From Sulfurimonadaceae bacterium (GTDB taxonomy: Bacteria; Campylobacterota; Campylobacteria; Campylobacterales; Sulfurimonadaceae), in contig JAPHSI010000044.1 of the NCBI GenBank assembly GCA_026193155.1, positions 1 through 6,552 on the forward strand: DNA of 6,552 nucleotides. The letters are read 5' to 3'. The notes beneath the pieces are model-generated. The model did no database searches and had not been told where the DNA came from. It saw only the letters and a program-made list of their open reading frames with translations. Of this stretch, positions 6,215 through 6,552 are shown piece after piece. Numbering within the stretch: the first letter of the stretch is position 1; the number at the start of each line of letters is the position of its first letter. The position numbers and the translations under genes were made by a program.

Positions 6215-6230
6215 ATTGACATAAATCAAT
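6215..6230. promoter_or_regulatory. CRP/FNR-family operator (TTGAC-N4-ATCAA)
   Basis: ATTGACATAAATCAAT contains the palindrome ATTGA-N6-TCAAT, one base off the FNR consensus TTGAT-N4-ATCAA. Its centre (between 6222 and 6223) is 41.5 bp upstream of the start predicted from the -10 of the 43-aa gene, the class II activator position. It is about 87.5 bp upstream of the predicted rpsU start, so it fits the small gene better. Which CRP/FNR paralogue binds cannot be told. Confidence 0.6.
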
Positions 6231-6275
6231 AAATCGGATAAATTTAGTCTTATTTATAAAAAAGCCGTATAAACT

Positions 6276-6303
6276 TTGATTTATATAGATATTTAGGTAT
6301 ACT
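6276..6303 (+). promoter_or_regulatory. rpsU promoter
   Basis: TTGATT (6276-6281) and TATACT (6298-6303) are separated by 16 bp, the best housekeeping-sigma pair in the window. Transcription would begin near 6310, giving a leader of about 30 nt before the rpsU ATG. Confidence 0.6.
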
Positions 6304-6339
6304 TCCAGTTCAAATTTTAAAGAAAGTGGGTGATGTGAT

Positions 6340-6552
6340 ATGCCAGGTATAGTACTACGTGCAGATGATAACTTTGATGCATCTTACCGCCGTTTCAAAA
6401 AGCAGACTGACCGTAACTTAATCGTTACGGAAGCTCGTGCTAGACGTTTCCATGAAACTGAAACTGAAAAGCGTAAGAAGTTCAAAATAGCATCTCGTAA
6501 GAAAATGCTTAAACGTCTTTATATGATGAGACGTTACGAATCACGCCTATAA
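6340..6552 (+). CDS. rpsU: 30S ribosomal protein S21
   Basis: This is a complete 70-residue S21 whose stop codon is the last base triplet of the window. S21 is a small basic protein of the 30S platform near the anti-Shine-Dalgarno end of 16S rRNA and helps mRNA engagement during initiation. Typical features are the MPGI start, FDASYRRFKKQTDRN (12-26), the basic run KRKKFKIASRKKMLKR (44-59), and the end RRYESRL, all characteristic of the long S21 form of Campylobacterota. Upstream, GTGGG at 6326-6330 is only a weak Shine-Dalgarno, about 9 nt from the ATG. A TGA in frame at 6331-6333 excludes any earlier start. In enterobacteria rpsU is co-transcribed with dnaG and rpoD; here it diverges from dnaG across 419 bp containing a small secreted-peptide gene. 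Confidence 0.97.
   Translation: MPGIVLRADDNFDASYRRFKKQTDRNLIVTEARARRFHETETEKRKKFKIASRKKMLKRLYMMRRYESRL

Noticed and set aside
6215..6230. CRP/FNR site as an rpsU regulator
   Set aside because: Its centre is about 87.5 bp from the predicted rpsU start, not a preferred position, whereas it fits the divergent small gene exactly.
1..6552. CRISPR array, tRNA, rRNA, insertion sequence or phage module
   Set aside because: No spaced direct repeats, cloverleaf, transposase, integrase or terminal inverted repeats were seen.

Overview
The window is AT-rich bacterial chromosome, most likely from a free-living Campylobacterota (Sulfurimonas-like). The basis is the 70-residue ribosomal protein S21 of the type seen in that phylum (MPGI start, RRYESRL end), a divergent DnaG, short Lys/Asn/Ile-rich envelope proteins and weak -35 elements. 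The genus is inferred, not proven. No phage, transposon, CRISPR array, rRNA or tRNA was seen.

Layout. (1) 1-1793, plus strand: a tight run of three envelope or secreted genes. They are the C-terminal part of an unrecognised acidic protein that enters from the left edge, a signal peptide + SPOR-like + outer-membrane beta-barrel protein, and a small secreted CxxxC protein. (2) 1766-3202, minus strand: a two-gene unit with a PP-loop ATPase/NFACT-R protein (predicted tRNA sulfur-transfer enzyme) followed by a small degenerate GGDEF-fold protein. Its 3' end overlaps the preceding run by 28 bp. (3) 3321-4274, plus: an unrecognised lipoprotein. (4) 4292-5920, minus: DNA primase dnaG, with a perfect TATAAT so close to the ATG that the mRNA should be almost leaderless. 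(5) 5921-6339: a 419-bp gap holding a 43-codon secreted-peptide gene (minus, 6004-6135), a perfect 11-bp inverted repeat, a CRP/FNR-type operator and the rpsU promoter. (6) 6340-6552, plus: rpsU, complete, ending at the last base.

The housekeeping core (rpsU, dnaG, the PP-loop tRNA enzyme) concerns translation and replication initiation. rpsU and dnaG, co-transcribed in the enterobacterial rpsU-dnaG-rpoD operon, are here divergent and separated by the small-peptide gene. The envelope genes seem to be a separate module.

The most noteworthy non-obvious item is the 43-aa peptide gene. It has a good Shine-Dalgarno and a signal peptide, and its putative -10 box places a TTGAC-N4-ATCAA operator exactly at -41.5, the class II activator position of CRP/FNR regulators. 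I saw no clear sign of a new multi-gene defence or mobile system.
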